From contig NZ_BPQD01000020.1 in the NCBI RefSeq assembly GCF_022179065.1, positions 62,001 through 126,000 of the forward strand: a DNA stretch of 64,000 nt. Reading direction: 5' to 3'. The position numbers and the translations under genes were made by a program. The stretch is from Methylobacterium adhaesivum. GTDB lineage: Bacteria; Pseudomonadota; Alphaproteobacteria; Rhizobiales; Beijerinckiaceae. Shown piece after piece: positions 8,055-22,436 of the stretch (its first letter is position 1; each line of letters starts with the position of its first letter). The notes under the pieces were generated by a model. It had not been told where the DNA came from. It worked only from the letters and a program-made list of their open reading frames with translations, and did not search any database.

Positions 8055-8921
8055 TCAATCCTGGGCCAGCAACCGGGCGATCTCGGCCCGCAGGGGACCT
8101 TCGAGGTCCTTGCGCTCCAGGGCGTAGGCGATGTTGGCGGTGAGGAAGCCGAGCTTCGAACCCGTATCGTAGGTGCGCCCGGCATAGCGCATGCCGAAGA
8201 AATCCTGAGCCTTAGCGAGTTCGATCATCGCATCGGTGAGTTGGATCTCGCCACCGGCCCCCTTGCGGCCGTGAGACAGGACTTCGAAGATCTCCGGCTG
8301 GAGAATGTAACGGCCCGAGATGATGAAGTTCGACGGGGCGGTGCCCTGCTTGGGCTTCTCGACCATGCCGGTGATCTCGAAGGTCTGGCCGAACGTCTCG
8401 CCGACGCTGACGATACCGTACTGGTGCGTTTCCTCGGGCTTCACCTCCTCGACGGCGATGACGTTGCCGCCGTGCCGCTCGTAGGCCGAGAGCATCTGCT
8501 GCATGCAACCACGGCTGAGCATGTCCGGCAGGAGCACGGCGAAAGGCTCGTCGCCGACGATCTCGCGGGCGCACCACACGGCATGGCCAAGACCGAGGGG
8601 CTCCTGCTGACGGGTGAAGCTCGTCTGTCCGGCGGCCGGCAGATCCCGCTTCAGCTCCTCGTAGGCCGCCTGTTTGCCGCGCTCCTGCAACATCCGGTCG
8701 AGCTCGAACGAGATGTCGAAATGGTCCTCGATCACCGCCTTCCCGCGCCCGGTCACGAAGATGAAATGCTCGATGCCGGCTTCGCGCGCTTCGTCGACCA
8801 CGTGCTGCACCACGGGCCGGTCGACGACGGTGAGCATCTCCTTCGGCACCGCCTTCGTCGCGGGAAGGAAACGGGTCCCGAGGCCCGCGACGGGAAGGAC
8901 GGCCTTACGAATCGGTTTCAT
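8055..8921 (-). CDS. galU: UTP--glucose-1-phosphate uridylyltransferase
   Basis: Makes UDP-glucose from UTP and glucose-1-phosphate for exopolysaccharide, envelope glycans and glycogen-linked sugar metabolism. The 288-residue protein begins [20 protein letters not shown], the nucleotidyltransferase signature, followed by [10 protein letters not shown] with the catalytic lysine region and [15 protein letters not shown] for sugar binding. Length matches bacterial GalU. The start at 8921 is fixed by this conserved N-terminus; an upstream frame to 8981 is not conserved in type. It is divergent from galE with about 155 bases between them, and the pair supplies UDP-glucose and UDP-galactose. Confidence 0.95.
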   Translation of the reverse strand: MKPIRKAVLPVAGLGTRFLPATKAVPKEMLTVVDRPVVQHVVDEAREAGIEHFIFVTGRGKAVIEDHFDISFELDRMLQERGKQAAYEELKRDLPAAGQTSFTRQQEPLGLGHAVWCAREIVGDEPFAVLLPDMLSRGCMQQMLSAYERHGGNVIAVEEVKPEETHQYGIVSVGETFGQTFEITGMVEKPKQGTAPSNFIISGRYILQPEIFEVLSHGRKGAGGEIQLTDAMIELAKAQDFFGMRYAGRTYDTGSKLGFLTANIAYALERKDLEGPLRAEIARLLAQD

Positions 8922-9076
8922 CGAACGGGACCCGGAATCGAGTAATGTGGAGCGAGCCTCGGAGGCGACGCACGATAGCATCCCGAGCCCGATGGCACAC
9001 CGTGGCTGTAAGACGGCATAACCGATGCGGTGAATTTGCGATATATCGTTACCTGACGGTTCGCGGGAGAACGATC

Positions 9077-10066
9077 ATGGCGGTTTTGGTGACGGGTGGG
9101 GCCGGCTATATCGGCAGCCACATGGTTCTTGCCCTCCTCGACGCCGGCCATGACAAGGTCGTCGTGATCGACGACCTCTCGACGGGCTTCGATTGGGCCC
9201 TGCCGCCGGAAGTGACCCTCGTCGTCGGCGACATCGCCGACCAAGACCTGGTGGCCGAAACGATCCGCCAGCACGGGGTCGACGCCCTGGCGCACTTCGC
9301 GGCGCGCATCGTGGTTCCCGACTCCGTGGCGGACCCCCTCGGCTACTACCTCGCTAACACCGTCAAGACCCGCGCCCTCATCGAGACGGCGGTCCGCGAG
9401 GGCGTACGCCACGTCATCTTTTCCTCCACGGCGGCCGTATACGGCGAGCCCGATCACGTGCCGGTGCCGGAAGACCTGCCCGCCGCGCCGATCAATCCAT
9501 ACGGCCGCTCCAAGCTCATGAGCGAATGGATGATCGCCGACGCCGCGCGGGCCCACGGCTTCACCTACGTCATCCTCCGCTACTTCAACGTCGCGGGCGC
9601 CGACCCGCGCGGGCGCACGGGGCAATCCACTCCCAACGCCACCCACCTCATCAAGGTCGCGACCCAGGCGGCACTCGGGCAACGCAGCCACCTCGACGTC
9701 TACGGCACGGATTACCCGACCCCAGACGGCTCGTGCCTGCGCGACTACATCCAGGTCTCCGACCTCGCCGAGGCGCATCGCGTCGCCCTCGACCACCTGC
9801 GCGGCGGGGGCGCGAGCCTGACGATGAATTGCGGTTATGGACAGGGCTATTCCGTCCTTGACGTGATCGAGGTGGTCAAGCGCGTGTCGGGCAGGGACTT
9901 CGAGGTTCGCCTGTGCCCGCGCCGACCCGGCGATCCGGCACGGATCATCGCCCAGGCCGACCGCATCCGCAGCCTCGGCTGGACGCCGCGCCACGCGAGC
10001 CTCGACGGGATCGTCGCCCAGGCGCTTGCCTGGGAGGATGCGTTGACGAAGCGCAACCGCCTGTGA
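9077..10066 (+). CDS. galE: UDP-glucose 4-epimerase
   Basis: Short-chain dehydrogenase-type epimerase interconverting UDP-glucose and UDP-galactose. The 329-residue protein starts MAVLVTGGAGYIGSHMV, with the GxxGxxG NAD-binding loop. The active-site Ser/Thr stretch FSSTAAVYG is near residues 115-123 and YxxxK is Y142-K146 (NPYGRSK). Length is normal for GalE. The start ATG at 9077 follows GGGAGAACG. Its stop overlaps the GTG start of the transglycosylase gene by four bases, so both are in one operon. Confidence 0.95.
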   Translation: MAVLVTGGAGYIGSHMVLALLDAGHDKVVVIDDLSTGFDWALPPEVTLVVGDIADQDLVAETIRQHGVDALAHFAARIVVPDSVADPLGYYLANTVKTRALIETAVREGVRHVIFSSTAAVYGEPDHVPVPEDLPAAPINPYGRSKLMSEWMIADAARAHGFTYVILRYFNVAGADPRGRTGQSTPNATHLIKVATQAALGQRSHLDVYGTDYPTPDGSCLRDYIQVSDLAEAHRVALDHLRGGGASLTMNCGYGQGYSVLDVIEVVKRVSGRDFEVRLCPRRPGDPARIIAQADRIRSLGWTPRHASLDGIVAQALAWEDALTKRNRL

Positions 10067-11280
10067 AGGCCGCGCCCCTCGGCCTCGCGCTGCTGCTGGC
10101 GGCGGTCGGCTTGGCGGACGCCGCCCCCACCCGGCCCTCCGCGCCGGCGCCGCCGGCGGCGGGTGCACAGGATCTACGACCTTTCATCGAAGCCCTGCGG
10201 CCCGAGGCCCTGGCGCGCGGCATCTCGGCCACGACCTTCGCGGCGGCCTTCGCCGACGTGACCCGGGCCGATCCCGACGTCCTGGCGCGGACCCGGCGCC
10301 AGGGCGAGTTCGCCCGTCCGGTCTGGGAGTACCTCGTCGGCGCCGTCTCGCCCGGCCGCATCGCGCGCGGACAGGCCCAGGCGGCGCGGCTGGCCACGAC
10401 CCTCGCGGCCATCGAAGCGCGCTTCGGCGTCCCGCGATGGATCGTCCTCGCGTTCTGGGGCGTGGAATCCGATTTCGGCGCCAGCGCCGGCACGGTGCCG
10501 ACGATCCGGGCCCTCACGACCCTCGCCCAGGCCGGCTTTCGCGGGCCCCTTTTCCGTGACGAACTCCTGGCCGCCCTCACGATCCTGGAGCGCGGAGACA
10601 TCACCCCGGGTGCCATGAAAGGCTCGTGGGCCGGGGCCATGGGACAGGTTCAATTCCTTCCGTCGAGCTTCCTCGCCCAGGCGGTCGATTTCGACGGGGA
10701 CGGGCATCGCGACATCTGGAACTCGCAGGCCGATGCACTGGCCTCCATCGCCAACTTCCTCAAGTCGCTCGGTTGGAATCCGGCCGTCTCGTGGGGCTAC
10801 GCCGTGACCCTGCCCCCGAACTTCGACCTCACGGCCTACCGTGCCGACCTGTCGGATTTCGCGCGTCGGGGCGTGCGACGGACGGACGGAAAACCCTTCC
10901 CAGCTTCGGGCAACGCCAGCCTGTACCTGCCCGGCGGCCTCGGCGGCCCGTCCTTCCTCATCACCGATAATTTCGAGGTGATGCGAGCCTACAATACCTC
11001 CGATTCCTACGCCCTGGCGGTCGGCCACCTCGCCGATCGCCTTGCCGGCGGGCCGCCCCTCGCCGCCCCTTGGCCGAACGGCACGGCCCGCCTCGACAAG
11101 GCCGGGCTCCAGGCCCTGCAGACGGGACTGTCCGCACGCAACCTCTATGGCGGCGAGGCCGACGGCCGGGCCGGACCGAAGCTGCGCGAGGCCGTGCGCC
11201 GCTACCAGATCGAGCAGGGCCTGCCGGCGGACGGCTACGCGACACCCGCCCTCCTCGATCACCTCCGGGGACGTCCCTAA
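10063..11280 (+). CDS. Lytic murein transglycosylase (MltB family) with peptidoglycan-binding domain
   Basis: Cleaves the MurNAc-GlcNAc bond of peptidoglycan in the periplasm. Start is GTG at 10063, overlapping the galE stop (GTGA), giving a signal peptide (KAAPLGLALLLAAVGLADA). The MltB-type catalytic domain covers about residues 35-330 with the catalytic glutamate E135 in FWGVESDFG and the conserved GSWAGAMGQVQFLPSSFL. A C-terminal PGBD domain (about 335-400, LRLDKAGLQALQTGL-like to LPADGYATPALLDHL) binds cell wall. 405 residues is usual for this two-domain group. Longer upstream frames run inside galE and are not coding. Confidence 0.9.
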   Translation: MKAAPLGLALLLAAVGLADAAPTRPSAPAPPAAGAQDLRPFIEALRPEALARGISATTFAAAFADVTRADPDVLARTRRQGEFARPVWEYLVGAVSPGRIARGQAQAARLATTLAAIEARFGVPRWIVLAFWGVESDFGASAGTVPTIRALTTLAQAGFRGPLFRDELLAALTILERGDITPGAMKGSWAGAMGQVQFLPSSFLAQAVDFDGDGHRDIWNSQADALASIANFLKSLGWNPAVSWGYAVTLPPNFDLTAYRADLSDFARRGVRRTDGKPFPASGNASLYLPGGLGGPSFLITDNFEVMRAYNTSDSYALAVGHLADRLAGGPPLAAPWPNGTARLDKAGLQALQTGLSARNLYGGEADGRAGPKLREAVRRYQIEQGLPADGYATPALLDHLRGRP

Positions 11281-11442
11281 CGCGCGGCAACCGCCCGGGA
11301 AGCGTTGCGCCGCTCCATGGCTCTCCGATTGGGCGGCGACGAAACCGGGACAGCGCGAGAGCCCCACTTAGACCCGGACACGTTCCTCGGTTAGGATACG
11401 GGCATCCAGCCGGACCGCCCGGCGTCGAGACGAAGGCTTTTC

Positions 11443-12789
11443 ATGACGGTGCCGGCATCGCGCGCGGCCTGGTCCGCCCTGACCGGCCTCGTTCTGCTCC
11501 TCGGCGCGGCGCCGCCGGCGGCAGCGCAATGGGGGGATTCCTACGACGCACCCTCGCGGCGGTCTCGGGAGTACTATCGCGACGACGGCGGCTACGGTGC
11601 CCGCCAATCGAGCCGCCGCTACGCGCCCCCGCCCCAGGAGGCGCCGCGCCAGTTCTACTGGCCGTGGGAGGACCGTCCGCAACAGGCTCAGCCGGTGCCC
11701 GCGCCGACGATGCGGCCGACGCCCCGGCCCCGGACGCCGGCCTATGCCGACGAGCCGCGCGCGGTACGGCGCAAGCCCCGCCCGGCCCCCGTCATCGCCC
11801 AACCAAAGCCCGTGGTGCCCAAGGTCGAGCCCACGACCCGTATCGCCGTGTTCGGCGATTCCCTCGCGGGTTCCCTCGGCACCGGCCTTACCGACGTGTT
11901 CGAGGACAACACCGAAATCGGTGTGGTCGATCGCTCGCGCGCCGATAGCGGCCTCGTGCGCAAGGATCTGGTCGATTGGCCGAAGGCCGCCGAGGACTAC
12001 CTCAAGACCAATCCCAAGATCGCCTATGCCCTGGTGATGGTCGGCGCCAACGACCGCCAGCCCATCCGCGACGGCGATCAGACCGTCGAGCCCCTGACCG
12101 AACGCTGGCGGCAGCTCTACGGCGAGCGGGTCGAGGCGTTCGTCAAGGTGTTCACGGATCACGCGATCCCGCTGGTCTGGGTCGGCGCGCCGCCCATGCG
12201 GAGCGAATCCCTGACCAAGGATCTCGCCGAGATCAACGACATCGCCCGCAGGTACGTCGCGAAGGCGGGCCAGACCTATGTCGACATCTGGCCGGGCTTC
12301 GTCGACGACCGGAACCGCTACGCCGCCACGGGACCGGATCTCGAGGGCCAGGAAGCGAAGCTGCGCGCCGGGGACGGCGTGCATTTCACTAAGGCCGGCG
12401 CGCGCAAGCTCGCGCACTTCGCCGATGTCGAACTTAAGCGGATGATGGGGACGAGCCCAGCCGCCACAGCGCCCGTGGCAACAGCGCCCACCGCCCCGGC
12501 GGAGGGCGAGACTCCCCGCCTCGACGACGCAGCCGCCATCGATCGGCAGATTACCGCCATGCTGCCGAGCCTGCCCGAGCCGCCCGGCATTCCGGCCCTG
12601 CCGGTCAAGCCGGCCGCCGGACCCGTGGTGCCGCTGGGGCGCGGTGAGATCGCGCCCGGCGGAACCCTCGTGAGCGGACGCCCCCGCGATTCCGATCCGT
12701 CCGGGAATGTCGAGCGGGCACTCCTGCGCGGCGCGGCGCCCGTCACCCAACCCGGTCGGGCCGACGATTTCCGTTGGCCCCCTGGCTGA
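11443..12789 (+). CDS. DUF459 SGNH/GDSL-fold hydrolase, exported
   Basis: A 448-residue exported protein: signal peptide to about residue 27 (PPAAAQWGD), a Pro/Arg/Gln-rich linker (about 30-120), then an SGNH domain (about 125-330). The catalytic Ser140 lies in VFGDSLAGSL, the GxND block is VGANDRQ, and the Asp311/His314 pair lies in DGVHFTKAG. DUF459 proteins are common in Rhizobiales and are thought to act on cell-wall or polysaccharide acyl groups; the substrate is unknown. The C-terminal 110 residues are low-complexity. It is convergent with gltD. Confidence 0.82.
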   Translation: MTVPASRAAWSALTGLVLLLGAAPPAAAQWGDSYDAPSRRSREYYRDDGGYGARQSSRRYAPPPQEAPRQFYWPWEDRPQQAQPVPAPTMRPTPRPRTPAYADEPRAVRRKPRPAPVIAQPKPVVPKVEPTTRIAVFGDSLAGSLGTGLTDVFEDNTEIGVVDRSRADSGLVRKDLVDWPKAAEDYLKTNPKIAYALVMVGANDRQPIRDGDQTVEPLTERWRQLYGERVEAFVKVFTDHAIPLVWVGAPPMRSESLTKDLAEINDIARRYVAKAGQTYVDIWPGFVDDRNRYAATGPDLEGQEAKLRAGDGVHFTKAGARKLAHFADVELKRMMGTSPAATAPVATAPTAPAEGETPRLDDAAAIDRQITAMLPSLPEPPGIPALPVKPAAGPVVPLGRGEIAPGGTLVSGRPRDSDPSGNVERALLRGAAPVTQPGRADDFRWPPG

Positions 12790-12805
12790 TCGAACGGGAT
12801 CGGCC

Positions 12806-12836
12806 GGGCGGGACCGAAGGCGTCCCGGTCCCGCCC
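12806..12836. terminator. Hairpin between convergent DUF459 and gltD genes
   Basis: An 11-bp perfect stem, GGGCGGGACCG with CGGTCCCGCCC, around a 9-base loop, in the 57-base gap. It could serve both directions, but there is no T-tract on either side. Confidence 0.5.
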
Positions 12837-12846
12837 GTCGTTGGTC

Positions 12847-14277
12847 TCAGCGCGGCAGGACGCTGGCGCCCATGAGGGCCTCATCGATGGCGCGCGCAGC
12901 CTGCCGGCCCTCGCGGATCGCCCAGACCACGAGGGACTGACCGCGACGCATGTCGCCGGCGGCGTAGATCTTCTCGTTCGAGGTGCGGTAATCGACGGTG
13001 TTGGCCGTGACGTTGCCGCGCCTGTCCATGGTGACGCCGGACTCCTCCAGCAGGCCCTTGCGAACGGAGCCGGCGAACCCGATCGCCAGGAAGACGAGGT
13101 CGGCGGGCAGGACGAACTCACCGCCCGGAACCGGCTGGCGCTTCTCGTCGACGCGGGTGCAGACCACGCCGGTGAGCTTGCCCTTCTTGCCTTCGAGACG
13201 CAGGGTCGCTGCCTGGAACTCGCGCTCGGCCCCCTCGGCCTGGCTCGACGAGGTCCGCATCTTCGTCGGCCAGTACGGCCAGACCGAGAGCTTGTCCTCG
13301 CGCTCCGGCGGGCGCGGGCGGATATCGAGCTGCGTCACCGAAAGGGCGCCCTGGCGGAACGAGGTCCCCACGCAATCCGACGCCGTGTCGCCGCCGCCGA
13401 TGACGACGACGTTCTTCGCAGTCGCGAGAATCGGCAGCTCGCCGTTGCCCGGCATCGGCTCGGCCCCGACCCGGCGGTTCGACTGGACGAGGAACGGCAT
13501 GGCGTAGTGCACGCCGACGAGATCCTGGCCCGGCAGCTGCGGGTTGCGCGGGTCCTCGGCGCCGCCGGCGAACAGAACGGCGTCGTGCTCGGCTGTCAGC
13601 TCGTCCAGGGGCTTCGTCACGCCGACATTGACGCCGTAATGGAAGCGGACACCCTCCGCTTCCATCTGCTTCACGCGCCGATCGATGTGGCGCTTCTCCA
13701 TTTTGAAGTCGGGGATGCCGTAGCGGAGCAGGCCGCCGGCCTTCGGCTCACGCTCGAACACGTGGACATCGTGGCCGACGCGGGCGAGTTGCTGCGCGGC
13801 GGCGAGGCCGGCCGGGCCGGAGCCGATGATCGCGATCTTCTTGCCAGTGCGGTGTGCGGACGGCTCGGGCTTCACCCAACCGGCATTCCAGGCGCGGTCG
13901 GCGATGGCCTGCTCGATGGTCTTGATCGCCACCGGCTGGTTCTCAAGGTTGAGGGTGCAAGCCTCCTCGCAGGGCGCCGGACAGATACGACCGGTAAATT
14001 CAGGGAAGTTGTTGGTGGAGTGGAGGTTGCGCGCCGCCTCCTCCCAGTCCGACTGGAACACGAGATCGTTCCAGTCGGGGATCTGGTTGTGGACCGGGCA
14101 GCCGGTGTCACCGTGGCAGAACGGGATGCCGCAATCCATGCAACGGGCCGCCTGCTTCTTCAGGTCGTGCTCGTCGAGGGGCAGCGTGAACTCGCGGAAG
14201 TGCCGCACGCGATCGGCGGCGAGCTGATACTTCTGCTCCTGCCGGTCGAACTCGAGGAAACCCGTGATCTTGCCCAT
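12847..14277 (-). CDS. gltD: Glutamate synthase (NADPH) small (beta) subunit
   Basis: FAD protein that passes electrons from NADPH to the large subunit GltB for ammonia assimilation. The 476-residue protein has the N-terminal cysteine-rich region [16 protein letters not shown] (C46, C49, C54, C60) for the low-potential [4Fe-4S] clusters, an FAD-binding [20 protein letters not shown] motif near 150 and an NADPH-binding [11 protein letters not shown] motif near 300. Length is typical. It lies 3' of gltB on the same strand but is separated from it by a toxin-antitoxin pair, so it may depend on readthrough or its own promoter. Confidence 0.95.
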   Translation of the reverse strand: MGKITGFLEFDRQEQKYQLAADRVRHFREFTLPLDEHDLKKQAARCMDCGIPFCHGDTGCPVHNQIPDWNDLVFQSDWEEAARNLHSTNNFPEFTGRICPAPCEEACTLNLENQPVAIKTIEQAIADRAWNAGWVKPEPSAHRTGKKIAIIGSGPAGLAAAQQLARVGHDVHVFEREPKAGGLLRYGIPDFKMEKRHIDRRVKQMEAEGVRFHYGVNVGVTKPLDELTAEHDAVLFAGGAEDPRNPQLPGQDLVGVHYAMPFLVQSNRRVGAEPMPGNGELPILATAKNVVVIGGGDTASDCVGTSFRQGALSVTQLDIRPRPPEREDKLSVWPYWPTKMRTSSSQAEGAEREFQAATLRLEGKKGKLTGVVCTRVDEKRQPVPGGEFVLPADLVFLAIGFAGSVRKGLLEESGVTMDRRGNVTANTVDYRTSNEKIYAAGDMRRGQSLVVWAIREGRQAARAIDEALMGASVLPR

Positions 14278-14344
14278 AACCTAAAGCCCCACCTGACGTC
14301 CGTCCCTCGCGCGAAGCGGAGACCCAATCCTTTGCGCGGATGCG

Positions 14345-14745
14345 CTAGCGCTCGAGCCAATTCTCGACGCGCAACCCCGGCACACGCGAGAACTCACCGA
14401 CATTGTCGGTCACTATGATACTGGCGTCGCACAGTGCATGCGACGCGATCAGCAAATCGTTCGCACCGATCGGTTGCCCGATCCGTTCCAGATGTCGACG
14501 AACCTCCCGTACACGCGATCGACCGGAACCGTGTACGGGGCGATGTCGATGGCCCCAAGCACCGTCTCGACCTGCCGGGACAATCGCTCCGATCCTCGTT
14601 TGGCCGCGCCGAACCGGAGTTCGGCGGCGACGACGATGCTCGTGTAGACGTTGGCTTCGCCGATCTCGGCGATCTTTTGCGCCAGCGGGCCTCTCGGGAC
14701 GCGAACGAGCCCCGAGAGGATGTTCGTATCGAGAAGATAGCGCAC
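14345..14745 (-). pseudogene. vapC: VapC-type PIN-domain toxin gene with a one-base frameshift
   Basis: The GTG start at 14745 abuts the vapB stop. The first frame reads MRYLLDTNILSGLV (Asp6, first PIN acidic residue) through VAAELRFGAAKRG to VDRVYG, then goes out of frame and stops at 14449 after 98 residues. The rest of the toxin continues in another frame from about 14508: EVRRHLERIGQPIGANDLL, IASHALCDASIIVTDN and FSRVPGLRVENWLER, stopping at 14345. One base is missing near 14507; restoring it would give about 133 residues, the normal VapC length. The lost part holds the last two acidic residues of the metal site (GAND, VTDN), so the 98-residue product should be inactive. A sequencing error cannot be excluded. 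Confidence 0.85.
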
Positions 14746-14976
14746 CTACAGAGCGACCGGTTCGGGGAGGCGATCCTCGATGTCCGGCCAGTCCTCATCG
14801 ATGGTCTCAAGGTCCGAGAGAGTTTCTAGCAACGAGGGCCGGGTGAGCGGCACCAGCGTCAGACGCCCGCCCTCGATGGGCAACAGCGCCTCCTCTCCCG
14901 GTAGAGCGAACTCGGCCGGAATCTCGATGGCTTGTCCCGTGCCCTTACGTTGGAGCCCCACCCGTCGCTCGATCAT
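14746..14976 (-). CDS. vapB: VapB/AbrB-type antitoxin
   Basis: A 76-residue protein. The N-terminal half (MIERRVGLQRKGTGQAIEIP, then EFALPGEEALLPIEGGRL) fits an AbrB/SpoVT-like swapped-hairpin DNA-binding fold, and the acidic C-terminus (TIDEDWPDIEDRLPEP) is the kind of tail that wraps the toxin. The stop codon directly abuts the GTG of the vapC reading frame. It sits 55 bases after the gltB stop, inside what is otherwise a gltBD operon. It may still repress its own promoter although the partner gene is broken. Confidence 0.75.
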   Translation of the reverse strand: MIERRVGLQRKGTGQAIEIPAEFALPGEEALLPIEGGRLTLVPLTRPSLLETLSDLETIDEDWPDIEDRLPEPVAL

Positions 14977-15031
14977 ACGACACTCCCTCCGAGCCGCTTC
15001 ATCCCCCGAGGCCCTCGCCCGTCGTCAGCCC

Positions 15032-19747
<4,716 letters not shown>

Positions 19748-20366
19748 CCCTCGCCTCCGACGTGCTCGCTCGCGAGCATGTTTCGTGCCCAAACGCCATG
19801 GGGCGCCCAGGTGCATCATTCGCCAGCGTCGGCTCTCGGCGGGATTTTGTCTCAAGGGGACTTCGGTGAGGAAGCGCCCGTGACCCGCGGGCGCGACGCC
19901 GGCTTGATCTCAAGCCGTGCGGGCCCAAATCACCCACTGGGTGATCGTCTTGGAATCTCGTTTGCTCGCCGGAAACGTCACCCGCGGAGATCCTTGGCCA
20001 TCCGGGAAGCCACCGCCCCGGAAATGGGACAGCCTTGCTGTCCTAACGATGGAAAGTGACAGATTTTAAACGGTCCAGCAAGGGGCGTACCGCTGCTGGT
20101 CTCTTCTTTTCCGCGCGCGCGGACATTTCCGCGGACGGTCCGTTGCCGCAGGGGGATCACTCCATGGCCCGGCACGGCATCCCGCGGACAGAGTCCCGCC
20201 TGGAACGGCCCGCAATCCCGCCCCAATCCCGCAGTTAACAGAGCGTTGCCGGGCACAAGCGGCATGCGGGGGCGAGGCCATGGCGGAGCCCCACCGGAGG
20301 ACCCGCGCCAACAGCGGGCCTCCGGATCGAGATATCTGGAACGAGGTGCCATTGGAACGGGGTACC
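19748..20366. other. Divergent intergenic region between gltB and the exported-protein gene
   Basis: About 620 bases without a convincing gene. It contains a 7-bp hairpin GGACAGC-CTT-GCTGTCC (20027-20043), a CACCCACTGGGTG palindrome near 19930 and an exact TTGTGC-N3-GCAA motif at 20246-20258. The gltB promoter should lie here but is not evident. Confidence 0.4.
20246..20258 (-). promoter_or_regulatory. TTGTGC-CCG-GCAA motif upstream of the exported-protein gene
   Basis: Exact copy of the recurrent motif, read on the minus strand, 109 bases before the start at 20367. It is the weakest of the set by context because the downstream gene has no known link to carbon storage. Confidence 0.35.
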
Positions 20367-21233
20367 ATGCGAGGTTTTGTGAACGCGCGCGGCGGCAACC
20401 GACGCGGAAAACCCCAGCTTGCCTCCCTGGCGGGTGGTCTTGTCCTGTCCGTCATCGGGTCGGGATTCGCAGCGGCACAGGGGTTTGACGACCGTGACAT
20501 GCCGATGCCACCGCGCGTCGTGGTATGGCGCCTGAACGATCGCGGCTTCACCGCCGTATCCCGTCCCCTCTTCGATGGCCGCGCCTACGTGGTCGAAGCC
20601 GACGATCCCTACGGCGAACGAGTCAGGGTGTTCGTCGATGCACACGACGGCGCCATTCTGCGCCGTCAGCGCCTCGCCTTCGCTGCGTCACCGCCGCCCA
20701 TGCGGGCCGCGCGTCCAGCCCCCGGCTACGGCTGGACCGAGGAGGAAGCGGTTCCCCGTCGTCCGATCCGCGAGGTCGAACGGATTGTGCCGCCGGGCGA
20801 TCGGTTCGATCCGTCGCCGCGCCGTGCGCCCCTCGACGTCGCACCATCCGCCCGGACCGACCTTCCCGATCGCAATCCGATGGGGCTCAATCCCGACGCC
20901 AGGGGACGCACCGAAGCATCCACGAAGGCGGCACGGCTGAATTCCGCGCCGAAGCCGGTCATTCCGAAGGCTATCCCGGCAGCGCCCAAACTGTCCGAAA
21001 CACCGCCCGCGCGGCCGACTCCCGAACCGGCGCCGGCCACCGCTGCCCTCGAAGCCCCGAAACCCGTGACCCCGGCCACGAACGCCACCGCGGCGACTCC
21101 GGCCGCCGTGCAGCCACCGGAGACAAAGGCAGCCAAGGATTGGAAAGACCCGCCGGCCGATCAGAAGAAGCCGGTTCGGGTCATCGGCGGAGCCACCCTG
21201 GTCCCAGGCGCCACGGAGCCCGCCAAGGACTGA
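20367..21233 (+). CDS. Exported Pro/Ala-rich protein with a PepSY-like segment
   Basis: A 288-residue protein from the ATG at 20367 (GGAACGGGG upstream). A signal peptide lies at about residues 17-37 (LASLAGGLVLSVIGSGFAAA). Residues about 45-90 (YVVEADDPYGERVRVFVDA then HDGAILRRQRL) resemble the repeat unit of PepSY-like periplasmic domains, which are linked to peptidase inhibition or ligand sensing. The remaining two thirds are low-complexity Pro/Ala/Lys-rich, probably an extended linker in the periplasm. I cannot assign a function. Convergent with fdsD. Confidence 0.65.
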   Translation: MRGFVNARGGNRRGKPQLASLAGGLVLSVIGSGFAAAQGFDDRDMPMPPRVVVWRLNDRGFTAVSRPLFDGRAYVVEADDPYGERVRVFVDAHDGAILRRQRLAFAASPPPMRAARPAPGYGWTEEEAVPRRPIREVERIVPPGDRFDPSPRRAPLDVAPSARTDLPDRNPMGLNPDARGRTEASTKAARLNSAPKPVIPKAIPAAPKLSETPPARPTPEPAPATAALEAPKPVTPATNATAATPAAVQPPETKAAKDWKDPPADQKKPVRVIGGATLVPGATEPAKD

Positions 21234-21268
21234 TCCGGCGACGGCCTCCGCCGAGGGGAGAGGCTCGA

Positions 21269-21559
21269 TCAGCCAGCGTCGCTCGCACCGGCCCCCTGGA
21301 GTGCGGGATCGCGGGTGGCGGCCCGCACCGGGCTCTCAGCCTGCGGCGGCTCGCTGATCGCCTTCAGCGCCAGGGGATCGAGACCGCTCTCCTCCCGAGG
21401 CCCGAAAGTCTCAAGGGCGTGGCGCATCTTCGGCGTCCAGAATGCGACGATGTGCTTGTGAATGCCGGCCACGGCCTCGTCGTCCGGGTAGGAGCGAAAG
21501 AACGTGGCGATCTGGTTCGCCATGCGAACGAGCTTCTGGTCGGAAGTCAGGGCGCTCAT
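21269..21559 (-). CDS. fdsD: NAD-dependent formate dehydrogenase delta subunit
   Basis: A 96-residue protein starting MSALTSDQKLVRMANQIATF, with the FFRSYPDDEAVAGIHKHIVAFWTPKMR stretch characteristic of FdsD. It is a small non-redox subunit needed for a stable, active formate dehydrogenase. Last gene of the fdsGBACD operon, 23 bases after the fdsC stop. The ATG at 21559 is preferred over 21613 because the family N-terminus begins there. The C-terminal 25 residues are variable. Confidence 0.92.
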   Translation of the reverse strand: MSALTSDQKLVRMANQIATFFRSYPDDEAVAGIHKHIVAFWTPKMRHALETFGPREESGLDPLALKAISEPPQAESPVRAATRDPALQGAGASDAG

Positions 21560-21581
21560 GGGAAGGCTCGCGTGAATGCGG

Positions 21582-22436
21582 TCAGGGGCTGGGGGCGAGG
21601 ATGAGGCGCTCACGGCCAGTGAAGACCGTGAGGGTATCGGAGCGGGCGATGGCGCAGAGGGTCATGCCGTGCCGCCGCGCCCGGTCGATGGCGAGGGACG
21701 TCGGCGCCGAGATCGCCACCACGAAGGAGGCGCCGAGGCTCGCGGCCTTCTCGACCATCTCGAACGAGCACCGGCTCGTGATGACGACGAAGCCGGTGGC
21801 TGGATCGACTCCCTCGCGCATCAGGGCGCCGATGAGCTTATCGAGACCGTTGTGGCGCCCGACATCCTCCCGCACGGCCACCAGGTTACCGTCGAGGTCG
21901 GCCCAGGCGGCGGCGTGGACCGCGCGGGTCCGCCGATTGAGCACCTGGGTATCGCCGAGGGCCGTGAGAGCCCGCTCCACGGCGGCGATCCCGACGACGA
22001 CGGGGGCGCCCACCTTGGTCTCCGCCATCGGCAGGGCGCCGAGATCGTCGATGCCACAGACACCGCACCCCGTCCGTCCCGAGATGGCCCGCTTCCGGGC
22101 GAGGTGCTCGCGCAACCGTCCCGGCGCGAGATCGACGAGGAGGCGCAGCCCGCCTTCGCCGTCCTCGATGGTGACACCCCGGATCTCCTCTGCGGTGGCG
22201 ATGATGCCCTCCGTGAGACTGAACCCGTAGGCGAAGTCCACGAGGTCGGCCGGGGTGGTCATCATCACCGCGTACGGCACATTGCCGTAGACGAGGTTGA
22301 CCGGCATCTCGACGGCGAGGTCGCGCTCGTCCGGCCGGGCCACGGCCTCGTCGTAAGCGACGACGAGGGTCGGAACGCGTCGGGCCGTTTCGGCCGACGC
22401 GTTCCGGTTTTCAGGGCCTGTGTTATTCGGCAGCAT
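21582..22436 (-). CDS. fdsC: Formate dehydrogenase sulfurtransferase/chaperone FdhD (FdsC)
   Basis: Transfers sulfur from a cysteine desulfurase to the bis-MGD molybdenum cofactor before its insertion into FdsA. The 284-residue protein has the CxxC motif at C124-C127 (TGCGVCG), a DVGRHNGLDKLIGA block and FVVITSRCSFEMVEKAA near the C-terminus, all usual for the FdhD family. The start overlaps the fdsA stop by 14 bases, so translation is coupled. In Rhodobacter capsulatus the equivalent gene is called fdsC and has the same position. Confidence 0.94.
   Translation of the reverse strand: MLPNNTGPENRNASAETARRVPTLVVAYDEAVARPDERDLAVEMPVNLVYGNVPYAVMMTTPADLVDFAYGFSLTEGIIATAEEIRGVTIEDGEGGLRLLVDLAPGRLREHLARKRAISGRTGCGVCGIDDLGALPMAETKVGAPVVVGIAAVERALTALGDTQVLNRRTRAVHAAAWADLDGNLVAVREDVGRHNGLDKLIGALMREGVDPATGFVVITSRCSFEMVEKAASLGASFVVAISAPTSLAIDRARRHGMTLCAIARSDTLTVFTGRERLILAPSP

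Noticed and set aside
7603-8058. Minus-strand 151-codon frame downstream of galU
   Set aside because: It runs through the sRNA and its terminator and has no protein character.
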